Shown here one piece after another: positions 16,620-26,377 of a stretch of DNA of 52,952 nucleotides. The notes beneath the pieces are model-generated. The model made no database searches and had not been told where the DNA came from. It was given only the letters and a program-made list of their open reading frames with translations. The stretch is taken from NCBI RefSeq assembly GCF_030695085.1, contig NZ_JAUYTS010000073.1:1-52952 (forward strand). Reading direction: 5' to 3'. The stretch's first letter is position 1. Each line of letters opens with the position of its first letter. Made by a program: the position numbers and the translations under genes. The DNA is from Falsiroseomonas sp. (GTDB lineage Bacteria; Pseudomonadota; Alphaproteobacteria; Acetobacterales; Acetobacteraceae).

Positions 16620-19169
16620 ATGGCCCGCACCGCCAGCACCCCGGCCGTGGGCGACCGGCTTGCCGCAGCCGGGCGCCGCTTCGCCTCGCCCGCCGTCATG
16701 GCCGCCCTGCAGCGGCGGCTGGCGGAGCTTCTGGCGCTGGTGCTCGTGGTGTTCGGCCTGGTGCTGGGCCTGGCGCTGGCCAGCTATGATCCGGCCGATC
16801 CGTCCTTCTCCACCGCCACCGCCCAGCTTACCCGCAACCTGGCCGGGCCGATCGGCGCCCATGCGGCGGATCTGCTGTTGCAGGCCTTCGGCTATGCCGC
16901 CTTCCTGCTGGTGGCCTGCCTGATGACCTGGGCCTGGCGGCTGGCGACGCATCGGGGCCTCGCGCCCTTCGTGCTGCGGCTGGCCTGCCTGCTGGCGGCG
17001 ATGCCGCTGCTGGCCGCCACGCTGATCCTGCTGCCGCTGCCCACCGATGTGCCGGCCGCCGCCGGCCCGGGTGGCGCGGCGGGTCCGGTGATGGCGCAGG
17101 CACTGACCGGGCTGATGCGCGACCTGCTCGGCCCGGTCGGTGCCGGCATCGCGCATGTGGTGCTGGCCGCGCTGACCGCGCTGCTCGGCTTTGTCGCGCT
17201 CGGGCTGACGCTGGGCGAATGGCGCCGCGCCGGCGCCGTGGCCGGCTCCGCCGCCAGCGCCACCGCCCGCGTCACCGCCGCCGGCGCGCGCCAGGTGGGG
17301 GGGCAGGTGGGGGCCCATATGGGCGAGCGTGTGCCGCCCGGCTTCTTCACCCGCGCCTTGTCCTGGCCCTTCAGGGCGATCGGCCGCGCCGTGGGCGGCG
17401 CCGTGCGGCGGCGGCGGGAGCGGGAGACGCCGCTGGCCGAATTGCTGCGCAACGCCGATGCGCTGGTCGAGGAGGCGCCACTGCCGCGCCGCCGCGAACC
17501 TTCCCTCGCCGGCGGTGCCGGGCCGGAGGATGTGCCGCCCCGCCCCGCCGCCGCGCCGCCCGCGCGGGGCAAGCCCGCAGCGCCGCGGGTGGCGGACCGT
17601 GCCGCGCCGCCCAAGCCTGTCGCCAATGCACGCCAGGGCATGCTGGACCTGCCGGACGGCACCTGGCGCTACCCGCCGCTGTCGCTGCTGACGCCGCCGC
17701 CGGCCCGCCGCGCCAGCGGCCCCTCCGAGGAAGCGCTGCAGGGCAATGCGCGGATGCTGGAGACGGTGCTGGAGGATTACGGCGTGCGCGGCCGCATCGC
17801 CGAGATCCGCCCTGGCCCGGTGGTGACGCTGTATGAGCTGGAACCCGCGCCCGGCACCAAATCCGCCCGCGTCATCGGGCTGGCGGATGATATCGCGCGG
17901 TCGATGTCCGTCACCGCCGTGCGTATCGCCACCGTGCCGGGCCGCAACGTCATCGGCATCGAGCTGCCGAACAGCAAGCGCGAGATGGTGTATTTCTCCG
18001 AGATGATGATGGCGGAGGACTGGCACCGCCACCAGGCGAAGCTGCCGCTGGCCTTGGGCAAGGATATCGGCGGCGCACCGGTGATCGCCGACCTCGCCCG
18101 CATGCCGCATCTGCTGATCGCGGGCACCACCGGCTCGGGCAAGTCGGTCGGCATCAACACCATGATCCTGTCGCTGCTCTACCGGTTCACCCCGGATGAG
18201 TGCCGCTTCATCATGATCGACCCGAAGATGCTGGAGCTTTCTGTTTATGACCGGATCCCGCATCTGCTGGCCCCGGTCGTCACCGAACCCGCGAAGGCGA
18301 TTGGTGCGCTGAAGTGGACAGTGCGGGAAATGGAGAAGCGCTACCGCGCCATGTCCCAGCTCGGCGTCCGCAATATCGGCGGCTACAACGAGAAGGCCGT
18401 GGCGGCGCGCGACCGGGGCGAGGTGCTGACCCGCCGCGTGCAGGTCGGCTTCGACCCTGAGACCAACAAGCCGCTGTTCGAGGACCAGCCCCTGGCGCTG
18501 GAGCCGCTGCCGATGATCGTCGTCGTCATCGACGAAATGGCGGATCTCATGATCGTCGCCGGCAAGGATATCGAGGCCGCGGTGCAGCGCCTGGCGCAGA
18601 TGGCGCGCGCCGCCGGCATCCATGTGATCATGGCCACCCAGCGGCCTTCGGTGGATGTCATCACCGGCACCATCAAGGCAAACTTCCCGACCCGCATCAG
18701 CTTCCAGGTGACGTCCAAGATCGACAGCCGCACCATCCTCGGCGAGATGGGCGCCGAACAGCTTCTGGGCCAGGGCGACATGCTGCACATGGCCGGCGGC
18801 GGCCGCATCAGCCGCGTCCACGGCCCCTTCGTGACGGATGAGGAGGTGGAAGCCGTCGTCGCCTTCCTGCGCGAACAGGCCGAGCCGTCCTACATCGAGG
18901 AAGTGACCGAGGTGGATGAGGAGGCTGCTGGGCCGGACCTGTCCGGCATGCTCGGCGGTAACACGGACGGCGAGGCCTCGTTGTACGACCAGGCGGTGGA
19001 TCTGGTGACGCGGGAAGGCAAGGCCAGCACCAGCTTCGTCCAGCGCCACCTCAACATCGGCTACAACCGTGCCGCCAAGCTGATCGAGCAGATGGAGAAG
19101 AACGGCGTGGTGGGCGCGGCCAACCATGTCGGCAAGCGCGAAGTGCTGGCGCCCGGTCCAAGGGATTAG
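16620..19169 (+). CDS. ftsK: FtsK/SpoIIIE DNA translocase
   Basis: An 849-residue septal DNA pump that clears and aligns chromosomes at division. The N-terminal part has about four membrane helices (residues 35-205), then an Ala/Pro/Arg-rich linker (to about 370). The RecA-like motor has Walker [12 protein letters not shown] near residue 501-511 and Walker [13 protein letters not shown] near 630-641. The C-terminal gamma winged helix ([20 protein letters not shown]) recognises polar DNA motifs. The linker is shorter than in E. coli FtsK, as usual for alphaproteobacteria. AGGAA lies nine bases before ATG. Confidence 0.96.
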   Translation: MARTASTPAVGDRLAAAGRRFASPAVMAALQRRLAELLALVLVVFGLVLGLALASYDPADPSFSTATAQLTRNLAGPIGAHAADLLLQAFGYAAFLLVACLMTWAWRLATHRGLAPFVLRLACLLAAMPLLAATLILLPLPTDVPAAAGPGGAAGPVMAQALTGLMRDLLGPVGAGIAHVVLAALTALLGFVALGLTLGEWRRAGAVAGSAASATARVTAAGARQVGGQVGAHMGERVPPGFFTRALSWPFRAIGRAVGGAVRRRRERETPLAELLRNADALVEEAPLPRRREPSLAGGAGPEDVPPRPAAAPPARGKPAAPRVADRAAPPKPVANARQGMLDLPDGTWRYPPLSLLTPPPARRASGPSEEALQGNARMLETVLEDYGVRGRIAEIRPGPVVTLYELEPAPGTKSARVIGLADDIARSMSVTAVRIATVPGRNVIGIELPNSKREMVYFSEMMMAEDWHRHQAKLPLALGKDIGGAPVIADLARMPHLLIAGTTGSGKSVGINTMILSLLYRFTPDECRFIMIDPKMLELSVYDRIPHLLAPVVTEPAKAIGALKWTVREMEKRYRAMSQLGVRNIGGYNEKAVAARDRGEVLTRRVQVGFDPETNKPLFEDQPLALEPLPMIVVVIDEMADLMIVAGKDIEAAVQRLAQMARAAGIHVIMATQRPSVDVITGTIKANFPTRISFQVTSKIDSRTILGEMGAEQLLGQGDMLHMAGGGRISRVHGPFVTDEEVEAVVAFLREQAEPSYIEEVTEVDEEAAGPDLSGMLGGNTDGEASLYDQAVDLVTREGKASTSFVQRHLNIGYNRAAKLIEQMEKNGVVGAANHVGKREVLAPGPRD

Positions 19170-19250
19170 GGGCCGCGGGGCTGAATCCGCCGGGCCGGCG
19201 CTAAGCCATGGGTCGGGAGGTTGGCGAAGGCGACACGGGGGAGTGGACGC

Positions 19251-19979
19251 ATGACCAGAATGGGGGACCGACTTCGACGGGCTGACGCGGCGGCGCTCAT
19301 CGAGACCGGCGCTTGGCAGTCCGATCTCGAGATCAGCCAGGATATCCATGAACGTTCCGGCCGCCGCAGGGCCGCGCTCGGCGCCTGGGCAGAGGAGGGG
19401 CTCCGGCTCTCCCTGGCGAACAGAGACGCGAGCGAGAACATCCTTTCCGCCTTCCAGGATCTGCGGCACGCGACGGATGCGCTGCTGTCCGAGCGTGTCG
19501 AATCCCGGCTGCTAGAACCGCCCGTCTATGGCCCGATGGCCCAACTCCGGGTGGATGCCCATGTGGTCTACAAGGTCAGCGCGACCGCAGAAGCCGGGCT
19601 GCGGGAAGCGCTGGCGCTTGTTCTGGCGCTCCTGACGACATCCGGCTACCCTCGTCTTCTGGCCGCCTGGGCGGGCCTCAGCCTGGTTGCCCTGGTGCGC
19701 ACCCTGGTCAACGGCCTCGAACGGATCAGCGACCCCGCCGAGCGCCTGGTTGTCGAGACCGTGCATGAGGCTTCGGCCGAGCTTTGCGTCCGCAACCATG
19801 ACGCGCTCGCGACGCAGGATTTCGAACAGGCCTATGGCCGCGTGGCGCCGTCGGAGGCTCGGCTGGTCGCCCTCCTGGAAGGCCGCCTGGAGCCGGCGGA
19901 ATGCCGCCGCACGCTGGCGGAGCTGGCGCGGCGGGGGGTGCTGGTGGAACGGCAGGACGGCTGGCGCATCGCCTTCTGA
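19251..19979 (+). CDS. Unknown 242-residue protein with two hydrophobic segments
   Basis: No family recognised. ATG at 19251 has GGGGGAGTGG upstream; an in-frame TTG at 19221 is less likely. The N-terminal 110 residues are helical and charged (SGRRRAALGAWAEEGLRL). At about residues 120-155 there are two hydrophobic stretches (LREALALVLALLTTSGY, AWAGLSLVALVRTLVNGL). The last 45 residues (LEPAECRRTLAELARRGVLV then a short strand) look like a winged-helix or swapped beta-wing end. It follows ftsK by 81 bases and converges with the MmcQ-like gene. Confidence 0.7.
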   Translation: MTRMGDRLRRADAAALIETGAWQSDLEISQDIHERSGRRRAALGAWAEEGLRLSLANRDASENILSAFQDLRHATDALLSERVESRLLEPPVYGPMAQLRVDAHVVYKVSATAEAGLREALALVLALLTTSGYPRLLAAWAGLSLVALVRTLVNGLERISDPAERLVVETVHEASAELCVRNHDALATQDFEQAYGRVAPSEARLVALLEGRLEPAECRRTLAELARRGVLVERQDGWRIAF

Positions 19980-19995
19980 GAATGCGTTTCGCGGC

Positions 19996-20358
19996 TCAAT
20001 CCTCGGGCGGTGGGACGATGCCTGAAGCCAGCCGCTTCGGCGCGATCAGCGCATAGCTGCGCCGGATCATCGCCGCGGCCTCCTCCCAATCCACCACGCC
20101 GTCCAGCCGCAGCGCGACCCAGCCCTTATGGCCAAGATAGGGCGGGCGGAAAAAGCGGTCCGGGGCCGCCTCCAGCAGCAATTCCTGGCTGCCGGGTGGC
20201 GCCTTGAACCAGACGGCTAGGCCTTGTTCGCCCTGGTGCAGCATTGCGAAAATGCGGCCGCGCACGCGGAAGGTGGGCTGGTCCCAGGCCTCCACCTCTG
20301 CCGCTTCGGGCAGGGCGAGGCACAGGCGGCGCAGGCGTGCGGTGGGGGATGTGGCCAT
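19996..20358 (-). CDS. MmcQ/YjbR family DNA-binding-like protein
   Basis: A 120-residue protein of the MmcQ/YjbR family, whose members have a double-wing DNA-binding-like fold and no settled function. Landmarks are LRRLCLALPEAAEVEAWDQPTFRV with the typical GRIFAML strand, RFFRPPYLGHKGWVALRLDG, and DWEEAAAMIRRSYALIAPKRL at the end. ATG at 20358 gives the usual length; longer in-frame upstream starts read into low-complexity sequence. Confidence 0.9.
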   Translation of the reverse strand: MATSPTARLRRLCLALPEAAEVEAWDQPTFRVRGRIFAMLHQGEQGLAVWFKAPPGSQELLLEAAPDRFFRPPYLGHKGWVALRLDGVVDWEEAAAMIRRSYALIAPKRLASGIVPPPED

Positions 20359-20698
20359 GCGGCGATCCTGGCACGGGATTGCCGCGGATTGCAGCCGTAA
20401 GGCGGCGCGGATGCCGGACGGGATGCTGTCCAGCCCCGCCCGTAGCCGCTGCCAAGGCAGGGTGAGTTCGCCGGAGGATTTCCCGACCTGCGTCGCCGCC
20501 TCGCCCCTTGCCAGCGCGCCCTGCGACAATTCGCGGGGGAAGCGAGGGCTCCGCGATGAAGGCGCTGGGCTGTCGGCGGAAGCCAGGTCCGGCACGCTTG
20601 CGGAGGCCGTTTCAAGCGGTTTCACAGCAGGGTCAGATCGCTTGACGGCAGGGCGACCGAGGGGGAGCTTCCGCCGGACATGAACGGAGAACACCGCG
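20359..20698. other. Divergent intergenic gap, 340 bases
   Basis: The gap between the MmcQ-like gene (minus) and the DUF4412 gene (plus) holds no coding frame I would support. It should carry promoters for both. I see no clear palindrome, riboswitch or tRNA in it. Confidence 0.5.
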
Positions 20699-21310
20699 AT
20701 GCGCACCCGCCTTGCTGCCCTCGCCTTGGCCGCCGCCTTGCCGGCGCTCGACGCCGCCGCGCAGGAACGCCCGCAGGTGTTCCCGACGCGCGATGTTGCC
20801 GTCACCTACCGCGTCACCGGCGCGCGGGCGCAGTCCGGTTTGCCGGCGATGACGATGTCCTGGCTGACGGCGCAGCAGACCCTGCGGGTGGACCTGCCCG
20901 GCATGGGCTACATGGTGGCCGACCAGCGGGCGCAGCGCAGCTTCATGGTGATGGAGCAGATGCGCATGCTGATGGACATCCCGATGGAGCAGGCCAATGC
21001 CGGGCTGCCGACGCGTGGCCAGTTCCGGCAAACCGGCCGCGACACGGTGGCGGGGCATGCCTGCACTGTCTGGAACTTCCAGGACGGCAATGACCGCGGC
21101 ACCGCCTGCATCACGCCCGATGGCGTGACCCTGCGGGCGCAGGGCACCTCCGGCGGCGAATCCGGCAGCATGGAGGCGACGCGGGTGGTCTATGCCGCGC
21201 AGGACCCGGCCCGTTTCCGCCGGCCGCAGGGCTACCAGACCATGCAGATGCCCCAAGGCCTGCCTCAGGGCCTCATGCAGGGCATCCCCGGCATGCCCCA
21301 GCGGCGTTGA
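20699..21310 (+). CDS. Exported DUF4412-like protein
   Basis: A 203-residue protein with a signal peptide (MRTRLAALALAAALPALDAAAQ, cleaved near 22). The body is beta-rich with methionine-rich helices (MEQMRMLMDIPMEQ). GHACTVWNF, with the preceding GRDTVAG, is the core of the DUF4412 type of periplasmic proteins, where a cysteine-bearing hairpin precedes GTACITPDGV. The C terminus is Gln/Met/Pro-rich. Function unknown. A palindromic repeat follows at 21329. Confidence 0.75.
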   Translation: MRTRLAALALAAALPALDAAAQERPQVFPTRDVAVTYRVTGARAQSGLPAMTMSWLTAQQTLRVDLPGMGYMVADQRAQRSFMVMEQMRMLMDIPMEQANAGLPTRGQFRQTGRDTVAGHACTVWNFQDGNDRGTACITPDGVTLRAQGTSGGESGSMEATRVVYAAQDPARFRRPQGYQTMQMPQGLPQGLMQGIPGMPQRR

Positions 21311-21328
21311 GGCGGCGCTGAGCCGGGA

Positions 21329-21373
21329 GCATTTTTCAAGTCAGGCGGAATCGCCTGACGAGCCGGAAAAAGC
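21329..21373. repeat. Palindromic intergenic repeat, family B copy 1
   Basis: Core GTCAGGCG (21340-21347), loop GAAT, CGCCTGAC (21352-21359) is a perfect eight-pair stem. It is flanked by GCATTTTTC on the left and GGAAAAAGC on the right, which also pair. The related copy at 34418-34459 shares the outer GCATTTT...AGTC and GAC...GGAAA pieces with a different stem. It lies in the gap between convergent genes. The T-run precedes the hairpin and the A-run follows it, so it is not a standard intrinsic terminator on either strand. Confidence 0.65.
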
Positions 21374-21427
21374 GCCGGAACAGGGGGCTGGACCGGTCGC
21401 TGGGAGCCAAGGCGCACGGAGAACGGG

Positions 21428-22471
21428 CTAGCCAGGCATCGCGACGCCGAGCTTCGCCGCCGCGCCGCGCAGCCCGTCCCAGATCGCAGACGAAAGCGCC
21501 AGCCCCTCGCGGAAGGCGGCGCGGCGGTGCGCCAGGCCGGATTCGCCGGGCAGCCGCACCCGCGCCACGCCCGGGCGCGGTGTGGCGGCGCGGCAGGCGG
21601 CGGCGGTGTGGCTGGTCTGCCGCAGGAAGGCGGCCTGGCCGGCAAAGGCCTCCGGATCATAGACCTGCAACAGCACGCTGGCGGTCCAGCCGGTCGGCTT
21701 GTCGGCGCGGCCATAGCCGGACAGGCCCTGGGTCAGTGCCTCGTTCATCAGCGCCCAGGCATAGCCCTTCTGGCCATGGTCCAGCCCACCCGCCGGCAGC
21801 AGCGTGCCGCCCCGGGTCAGCACGGCGGGGTCCGTGCTCGGCCTGCCCTCGGCATCCTGCACCCAGGGGTGCGGATACTGCGCGCCGGCCTTCTGCAACT
21901 GCCCGGCCATGTTGATGGTGGTGATGGAGGCGCTGACATCCATCAGGATGGGGTCGCCATCGGTCGGGATGCCCGCCGCCATCGGGTCCGGCGCCAGCAC
22001 GCCGGTGATGGCGCCGAAGGGGGCCACCGCCGCGGCGGCGGAGGCGGAGGAGGACAGCACCAGCATGAATCCGCGATCGGTCGCGCGGGTCAGATAGGCG
22101 GCGAGGCAGCCGATATGGTGGCTGTCGCCGATCGCGACGGTGCAGGTGCCATGCGTGGCGGCGCGGTCGAGCGCGATATCCAGCGCCTTGTGCACCAGCC
22201 ACGGCCCCGGCAGGCGGCGGCCGTTCCAGGTGAGGGTGGCGCCGCGGTCGCGCAGCACCTCCGGCTCCCCCTCCCGCGTCATGCCGCCGGAGACGGCGTC
22301 ATCCAGGTAGCGCGGCAGCAGGGCAAGGCCGTGCGTCGCGTGGCCGAGCAGGTCCGATTCCACCAGAGTCGTCGCCACCGCCTCGGATTTCGCCGCATCC
22401 AGCCCGGCGGCGCCGCACAGGGCGCGGGCCAGGTCGATCAGCGTGGCGGGGTCGTGGCGCGGGGTGGACAT
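21428..22471 (-). CDS. Ldh2/YbiC family malate/lactate-type dehydrogenase
   Basis: A 347-residue NAD(P)-dependent dehydrogenase of the malate/L-lactate dehydrogenase-2 superfamily (also ureidoglycolate, sulfolactate and 2,3-diketogulonate reductases). Landmarks are ESDLLGHATHGLALLPRY (38-55), the catalytic-His region AIGDSHHIGCLAAYLT (113-128) and PFGAITGVLAPDPMAAGIPT. The substrate cannot be told. ATG at 22471 is used; an upstream in-frame ATG adds an unconserved leader. The divergent IclR regulator 271 bases away probably controls it. Confidence 0.9.
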   Translation of the reverse strand: MSTPRHDPATLIDLARALCGAAGLDAAKSEAVATTLVESDLLGHATHGLALLPRYLDDAVSGGMTREGEPEVLRDRGATLTWNGRRLPGPWLVHKALDIALDRAATHGTCTVAIGDSHHIGCLAAYLTRATDRGFMLVLSSSASAAAAVAPFGAITGVLAPDPMAAGIPTDGDPILMDVSASITTINMAGQLQKAGAQYPHPWVQDAEGRPSTDPAVLTRGGTLLPAGGLDHGQKGYAWALMNEALTQGLSGYGRADKPTGWTASVLLQVYDPEAFAGQAAFLRQTSHTAAACRAATPRPGVARVRLPGESGLAHRRAAFREGLALSSAIWDGLRGAAAKLGVAMPG

Positions 22472-22742
22472 GCCGGGCGGCTCCTCGTGATTTGGCGCAG
22501 CATCATCCGGCCCGGCTGCCGGCGCCATCCCTGCACGGCGCGTTCACCAGCGGCCAACGCCTTGCGCGGCAGATTGCGCGACCCGCCCCAGGGACCTGAT
22601 GCGGCACCCCTCACGGCGGCTGGCGGAATGATGTGTGTTCGCGCCTGTTATATGCCGGTTTCGCGGGTATAGCGGGTTGGGGCATGGTTCATCTCTCCCA
22701 GCCCGCCCGCGACGCCGCGTTGGGCTTATTGGATTGTCTCGC

Positions 22743-23561
22743 ATGACAGGATTTTCTCCGGACCCAGAAGCCCGGCGCGGGGCAAGCAGCCTCGAGAAGA
22801 TGCTCGGCCTGCTCGACCTGTTCACGCCGGGCGAACCGGCCTGGCCGACGGAGGAACTGATTCGCGTCTCCGGGACCTCGCGCTCCACCTGCTATCGCTA
22901 CATCAAGGCGCTTCAGGCGGCCGGGCTGCTGACGCCGGTGGCGGGTGGCGCCTGGATGCTGGGGCCGCGGATCATCGAGCTGGATCGCACCATGCGGCTA
23001 TGCGACCCGGTGACCACGGGCGGCACCCCGCCGATGCAGCGCCTGGCGGCGGAGACGGGGCATACCGGGCTGCTCTGCCTGCTGTTTTCCGGCACGGTGA
23101 TGTGCGTGGCCGATGCACCGGCGCCGGGTGCGCCGGCCGGGGTGTTCAGCCGCGGCCAGCGGCGGCCGCTGTTTTTCGGGGCGGCCTCCAAGGTGATCCT
23201 GGCGCATCTGCCGCCGCACCAGTTGCGCGGCCTGTTCGCCCGCCACCGCGCCACCATCGAGGCCGCCGGGCTGGGCGGTGACTGGGAGCGTTTCCGCCAG
23301 GCCCTGCGCGCGCTGCGCGAGGCAGGGCATGGCATCACGGAGTCCGAATTCATGCCGGGCATCATCGGCATCGCCGCACCGCTGTTCAATGCGGAGGGGG
23401 GCGTTCTCGGCAGCATCGGCATCGCCGCCAGGATCGAGGAGGTGCCGGGGCCGGACCGCGCGGCACTGGCGGCCAAGGTCATGCAGGCGGCGCGGGAGGC
23501 CTGCGCCCGCATCGCAGACCAAGCGCAGAGTGCTGCGTTGCCGGCGCGGGCGGTCGGCTGA
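22743..23561 (+). CDS. IclR family transcriptional regulator
   Basis: A 272-residue regulator. The N-terminal winged helix (LEKMLGLLDLFTPGEPAWPTEELIRVSGTSRSTCYRYIKAL begins at about residue 18) matches IclR DNA-binding domains, and the C-terminal domain (FFGAASKVILAHLPPHQLRGL, then GIIGIAAPLFNAEGGVLGSIGIA) is the effector-binding part. ATG at 22743 was chosen over upstream frames. It is divergent from the Ldh2-type dehydrogenase, the likely target, and IclR proteins often sense the pathway substrate. Confidence 0.92.
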   Translation: MTGFSPDPEARRGASSLEKMLGLLDLFTPGEPAWPTEELIRVSGTSRSTCYRYIKALQAAGLLTPVAGGAWMLGPRIIELDRTMRLCDPVTTGGTPPMQRLAAETGHTGLLCLLFSGTVMCVADAPAPGAPAGVFSRGQRRPLFFGAASKVILAHLPPHQLRGLFARHRATIEAAGLGGDWERFRQALRALREAGHGITESEFMPGIIGIAAPLFNAEGGVLGSIGIAARIEEVPGPDRAALAAKVMQAAREACARIADQAQSAALPARAVG

Positions 23562-23644
23562 GGCGACCTCACGCCAAGGTGTCACCCCGGCCGGGGCGTG
23601 TCCTGCGCTAAACTGGAGACAACTCGGCGGCTCCGTCTGCCGTG

Positions 23645-23660
23645 ACCACATCTGGTGGTG
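23645..23660 (+). promoter_or_regulatory. Probable NrdR box 1
   Basis: ACCAC-ATCTG-GTGGT (23645-23659) is a degenerate NrdR-type dyad, about three helical turns (centres about 30 bases apart) upstream of the better box at 23674. Paired boxes at this spacing are the normal NrdR arrangement. Confidence 0.5.
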
Positions 23661-23673
23661 ACGGATCATCCGA

Positions 23674-23691
23674 ATCACTATATATGGTGAT
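23674..23691 (+). promoter_or_regulatory. NrdR box 2
   Basis: ATCACTATATATGGTGAT is a near-perfect dyad (one mismatch) matching the NrdR consensus ACACWATATWTWGTGT. NrdR represses ribonucleotide reductase genes when dATP is high. It lies 36 bases before the reductase start codon. Confidence 0.75.
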
Positions 23692-23727
23692 GAACGCCGC
23701 GTCGGTGCGCGGCCAAGGATGTACGAC

Positions 23728-26148
23728 ATGGATGGTTCACTGCCCGGCGCCCCCGCCCTTCGCCACCGCCGCATCCCCGGCGCCCGCTTCGGCGGGCCGC
23801 CTGCGAAAGCGCGGGCGCTGGATGCGGGGATGGGCCTGGCGGTGGCCCGGCGCACCGTGTTCCGCCCCTCCGACGCCGAGGATTTCGGCCGGGTGGCGGA
23901 CCGCGTCGCCGCCGGCAACATGGCGCTGCTGGGCGACCGTGCGGACCGGATGGACCACCGGATGGAATTGAGCCGCCTGCGCAATGCCATCGTCACCGGC
24001 GCGCTGATCACCTCCGGCCGTCACCTGCAGCATGGCGATGCGGACCAGCCGCGCCGGAACATGGAGGTGTTCACCAACTGCGCCACCGCCGCGGCCTCCT
24101 TCAGCCTGTTCTACCTGCTGCTGAACGGCAGCGGCGTGGGCCGGGCCTATGATGATGAGCTGATGGCGGTGGATTGGGCGCAGGCGCCGAACCTGCTGCT
24201 GCATCTGGGCACCGCGCATGCCGATTTCCCGGCCAGCCGCGCCGCGCTGCACCGCTTCGGCCTGGATTTCTCCCTGCTGCCCTGGGGCACCTCGCTCGAG
24301 TCGATGACGGCGGCGCAGGAGGCCGATCTGCGCGGCTGGATCGCGCGCGAATTTGTAGGCGACACGGCCGGGGCGCCGGCGGATGCGATTCGCCACGTCA
24401 TCGATGACAGCCGCGAGGGCTGGGGCAAGGCGGTTGAGCTGCTGGAAAGCCTGGCGTTCGAGGGTGCGGCGGACCGCACGCTGCTGCTGGACTTCTCCGC
24501 CATCCGTCCCTGCGGTGCGCCGATCGGCGGCATGCAGGGTCGCCCGGCCTCCGGCCCGCTGTCGCTGATGCGCGCCTTCGTGAACCTCCGCGCACAGGTG
24601 ATCGCGCCGGCACGGCGCGGCACGATGCAGCCCTGGGAACAGGCGATGCTGGTGGACCACCACCTGTCCGTCGAAGTGCAGGTCGGCGGCGCCCGCCGGG
24701 CGGCGCGCATGGCGACGAAATCCTGGCGCGACCCGGGCATCCTGCGCTTCATCCGTGTGAAGTCCGAAGGCGGGCTGTGGACGGCGAACAACTCCGTCAT
24801 GGTCGATGCGGCGTTCTGGGACGGCGTGCGCGCCGCCCGCGCCGGCAGCACGGCGCCGCTGGACCAGCACGCCTTCGCGGTGTTCGAGGAAGCGACGCGC
24901 TGCGGCTACATCAATGGCGAGCCCGGCTTCATCAATGGCGACAAGCTGGAAGACCACCGCACCGGCACCGCCTGGGACAAGCCGGTGCATGAGGATGGCC
25001 GCGACGTCCGTTCCGCCCGCTACCAGGCCGACCACGCCGTGGGGCTGCTGGCCGAGATCGCCCGCCGTGCTGGCACCGCCCGTTTCCCGGCCACCACCAA
25101 TCCCTGCGGCGAGATCACGCTGCATGTGACCGGCGGCTACTGCGTGATTGCCGATTTCGCGCCGCTGCTGGCCTGCCCGGTGGATCACGCGGCGCTGACG
25201 CCCGGCGAGATGCCGGCCGATGTGGCCGAGGATTGGGATGCGCGGGTGGAGGACAGCGTTCGCCTCGGCGTGCGCTTCCTGATGCGCGCCAATCTGATGG
25301 ATGCGCTGTATGGCGCCGAAGTCGCCCGCACCAACCGCATGGGCATCGGCCCGACCGGCCTGCATGAATGGGCCTGGATGCGCTACGGCCTGGGCTTCGC
25401 GGAGCTGCTGGACCAGGAGCGTTCGTCCGGCTTCTGGACGATGCTCGACCGCCTGTCGGATGCGGCGAAGGAGGAGGCAGACTCCTACGCGCAGGAACTC
25501 GGCCTGGAATCGCCGCACACCGTCACCACCGTGAAGCCGGCCGGCACCACCAGCAAGCTGTTCGGCCTGACCGAGGGCGCCCACCTGCCGGCGCGGCGCC
25601 ACTATTTGCGCTGGGTGCAGTTCAAGGGCGTGCGGGCGGAGGATGGCGGCTGGACGCCGGATAGCGACCGCCTGCTGGCCGAGTATGAGGCGCGCGGCTA
25701 CCCGATCCGCAGCCTGTCCTCTTTCCCCGGCATGTCGATCGTCGGCTTCCCGACCCTGTCGCTGATCGAGCGGCTGGGCCTGGGCGAGAAGCTGGTGACG
25801 GCGCCGGAAGCCTCGCCCGAGGCGCAGTATCGCTGGCTGTCGCTGCTGGAACGCCACTGGATCGGCGCCGAGCGCGGCAACCAGGTGTCCTACACGCTGA
25901 AGATCTACACGGATCAGCATGACATCGCCGATTTCCGCGACATGGTGCTGACGCATCAGCCGCAGATCCGCTGCTGCGCCATCCTGCCGAGCCGCCCGGA
26001 CAACGAGCTCGGCTACGAATACCTGCCGGAGGAGGAGGTGACGCCGGAGCGATTCCTCGCGCTGGTCGCCGGCATCAATGACCCGGCGCTGCATGAGGCG
26101 GTGGATGGCGCGCATCTGCAATGCGCCTCCGGCGTCTGCCCGATCTAG
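23728..26148 (+). CDS. nrdJ: Adenosylcobalamin-dependent (class II) ribonucleotide reductase
   Basis: An 806-residue class II reductase that makes deoxyribonucleotides using a B12-derived thiyl radical. Key residues are visible: Cys118 (VFTNCATAA), the finger-loop NPCGE with Cys460 and Glu462 (458-462), and the C-terminal redox pair Cys799/Cys804 (CASGVCPI). The monomeric-type layout resembles the Lactobacillus leichmannii enzyme and its alphaproteobacterial relatives. Start ATG at 23728 is preferred because AAGGA (23715-23719) lies eight bases away; ATG at 23719 overlaps that site. The stop TAG is the first three bases of a palindromic element. NrdR boxes precede the gene. Confidence 0.92.
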   Translation: MDGSLPGAPALRHRRIPGARFGGPPAKARALDAGMGLAVARRTVFRPSDAEDFGRVADRVAAGNMALLGDRADRMDHRMELSRLRNAIVTGALITSGRHLQHGDADQPRRNMEVFTNCATAAASFSLFYLLLNGSGVGRAYDDELMAVDWAQAPNLLLHLGTAHADFPASRAALHRFGLDFSLLPWGTSLESMTAAQEADLRGWIAREFVGDTAGAPADAIRHVIDDSREGWGKAVELLESLAFEGAADRTLLLDFSAIRPCGAPIGGMQGRPASGPLSLMRAFVNLRAQVIAPARRGTMQPWEQAMLVDHHLSVEVQVGGARRAARMATKSWRDPGILRFIRVKSEGGLWTANNSVMVDAAFWDGVRAARAGSTAPLDQHAFAVFEEATRCGYINGEPGFINGDKLEDHRTGTAWDKPVHEDGRDVRSARYQADHAVGLLAEIARRAGTARFPATTNPCGEITLHVTGGYCVIADFAPLLACPVDHAALTPGEMPADVAEDWDARVEDSVRLGVRFLMRANLMDALYGAEVARTNRMGIGPTGLHEWAWMRYGLGFAELLDQERSSGFWTMLDRLSDAAKEEADSYAQELGLESPHTVTTVKPAGTTSKLFGLTEGAHLPARRHYLRWVQFKGVRAEDGGWTPDSDRLLAEYEARGYPIRSLSSFPGMSIVGFPTLSLIERLGLGEKLVTAPEASPEAQYRWLSLLERHWIGAERGNQVSYTLKIYTDQHDIADFRDMVLTHQPQIRCCAILPSRPDNELGYEYLPEEEVTPERFLALVAGINDPALHEAVDGAHLQCASGVCPI

Positions 26149-26250
26149 AGCATGATGACCGAAGGTGCGACGCACCGAAGGTCTGGATCATGCGATCAAG
26201 CAACAGGTTAGAGCGTGACGCGTGAACGAAGGTGAGCGCGCCACGCTCTA
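26146..26250. repeat. Palindromic intergenic element (RPE-like, family A copy 1)
   Basis: A 105-base element bounded by TAGAGC (26146-26151) and GCTCTA (26245-26250). It holds two hairpins. The first has outer stem GCATGAT/ATCATGC (26150-26156, 26187-26193) and inner stem GGTGCG/CGCACC. The second has arms TAGAGCGTG (26209-26217) and CACGCTCTA (26242-26250). The layout recalls the rhizobial palindromic elements (RPE). The TAG of the upstream reductase stop codon lies within its left end, and an IS630 copy abuts its right end. Confidence 0.7.
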
Positions 26251-26377
26251 GAGCGCGATTCCCGGTGATGGAATCGCTTTTGGGATTCCGGCGCGCGCGT
26301 TGATCTGATTCAAGCTGCTGGCTGGGCGGAGGCCAGCAGCGATGGTTTGACCCCTTTCTGTTGATCTACGCGATCGA

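Noticed and set aside
15843..19469. Long minus-strand open frame of 1208 codons
   Set aside because: It lies antisense to ftsK and amtB. Long antisense frames are expected in high-GC DNA, and the translation is low-complexity (His, Arg, Gln, Gly-rich).
20370..20395. Sigma54-like TGGCAC...TTGC
   Set aside because: The spacing between the GG and GC elements is one base short of the required distance.
21340..21359. Standard intrinsic terminator
   Set aside because: The hairpin is strong, but the T-run is on its 5' side and the A-run on its 3' side on both strands, so it is listed as a repeat.
23737..26175. Minus-strand frame of 812 codons opposite the ribonucleotide reductase
   Set aside because: Shadow of the reductase gene; composition is typical of antisense high-GC frames.
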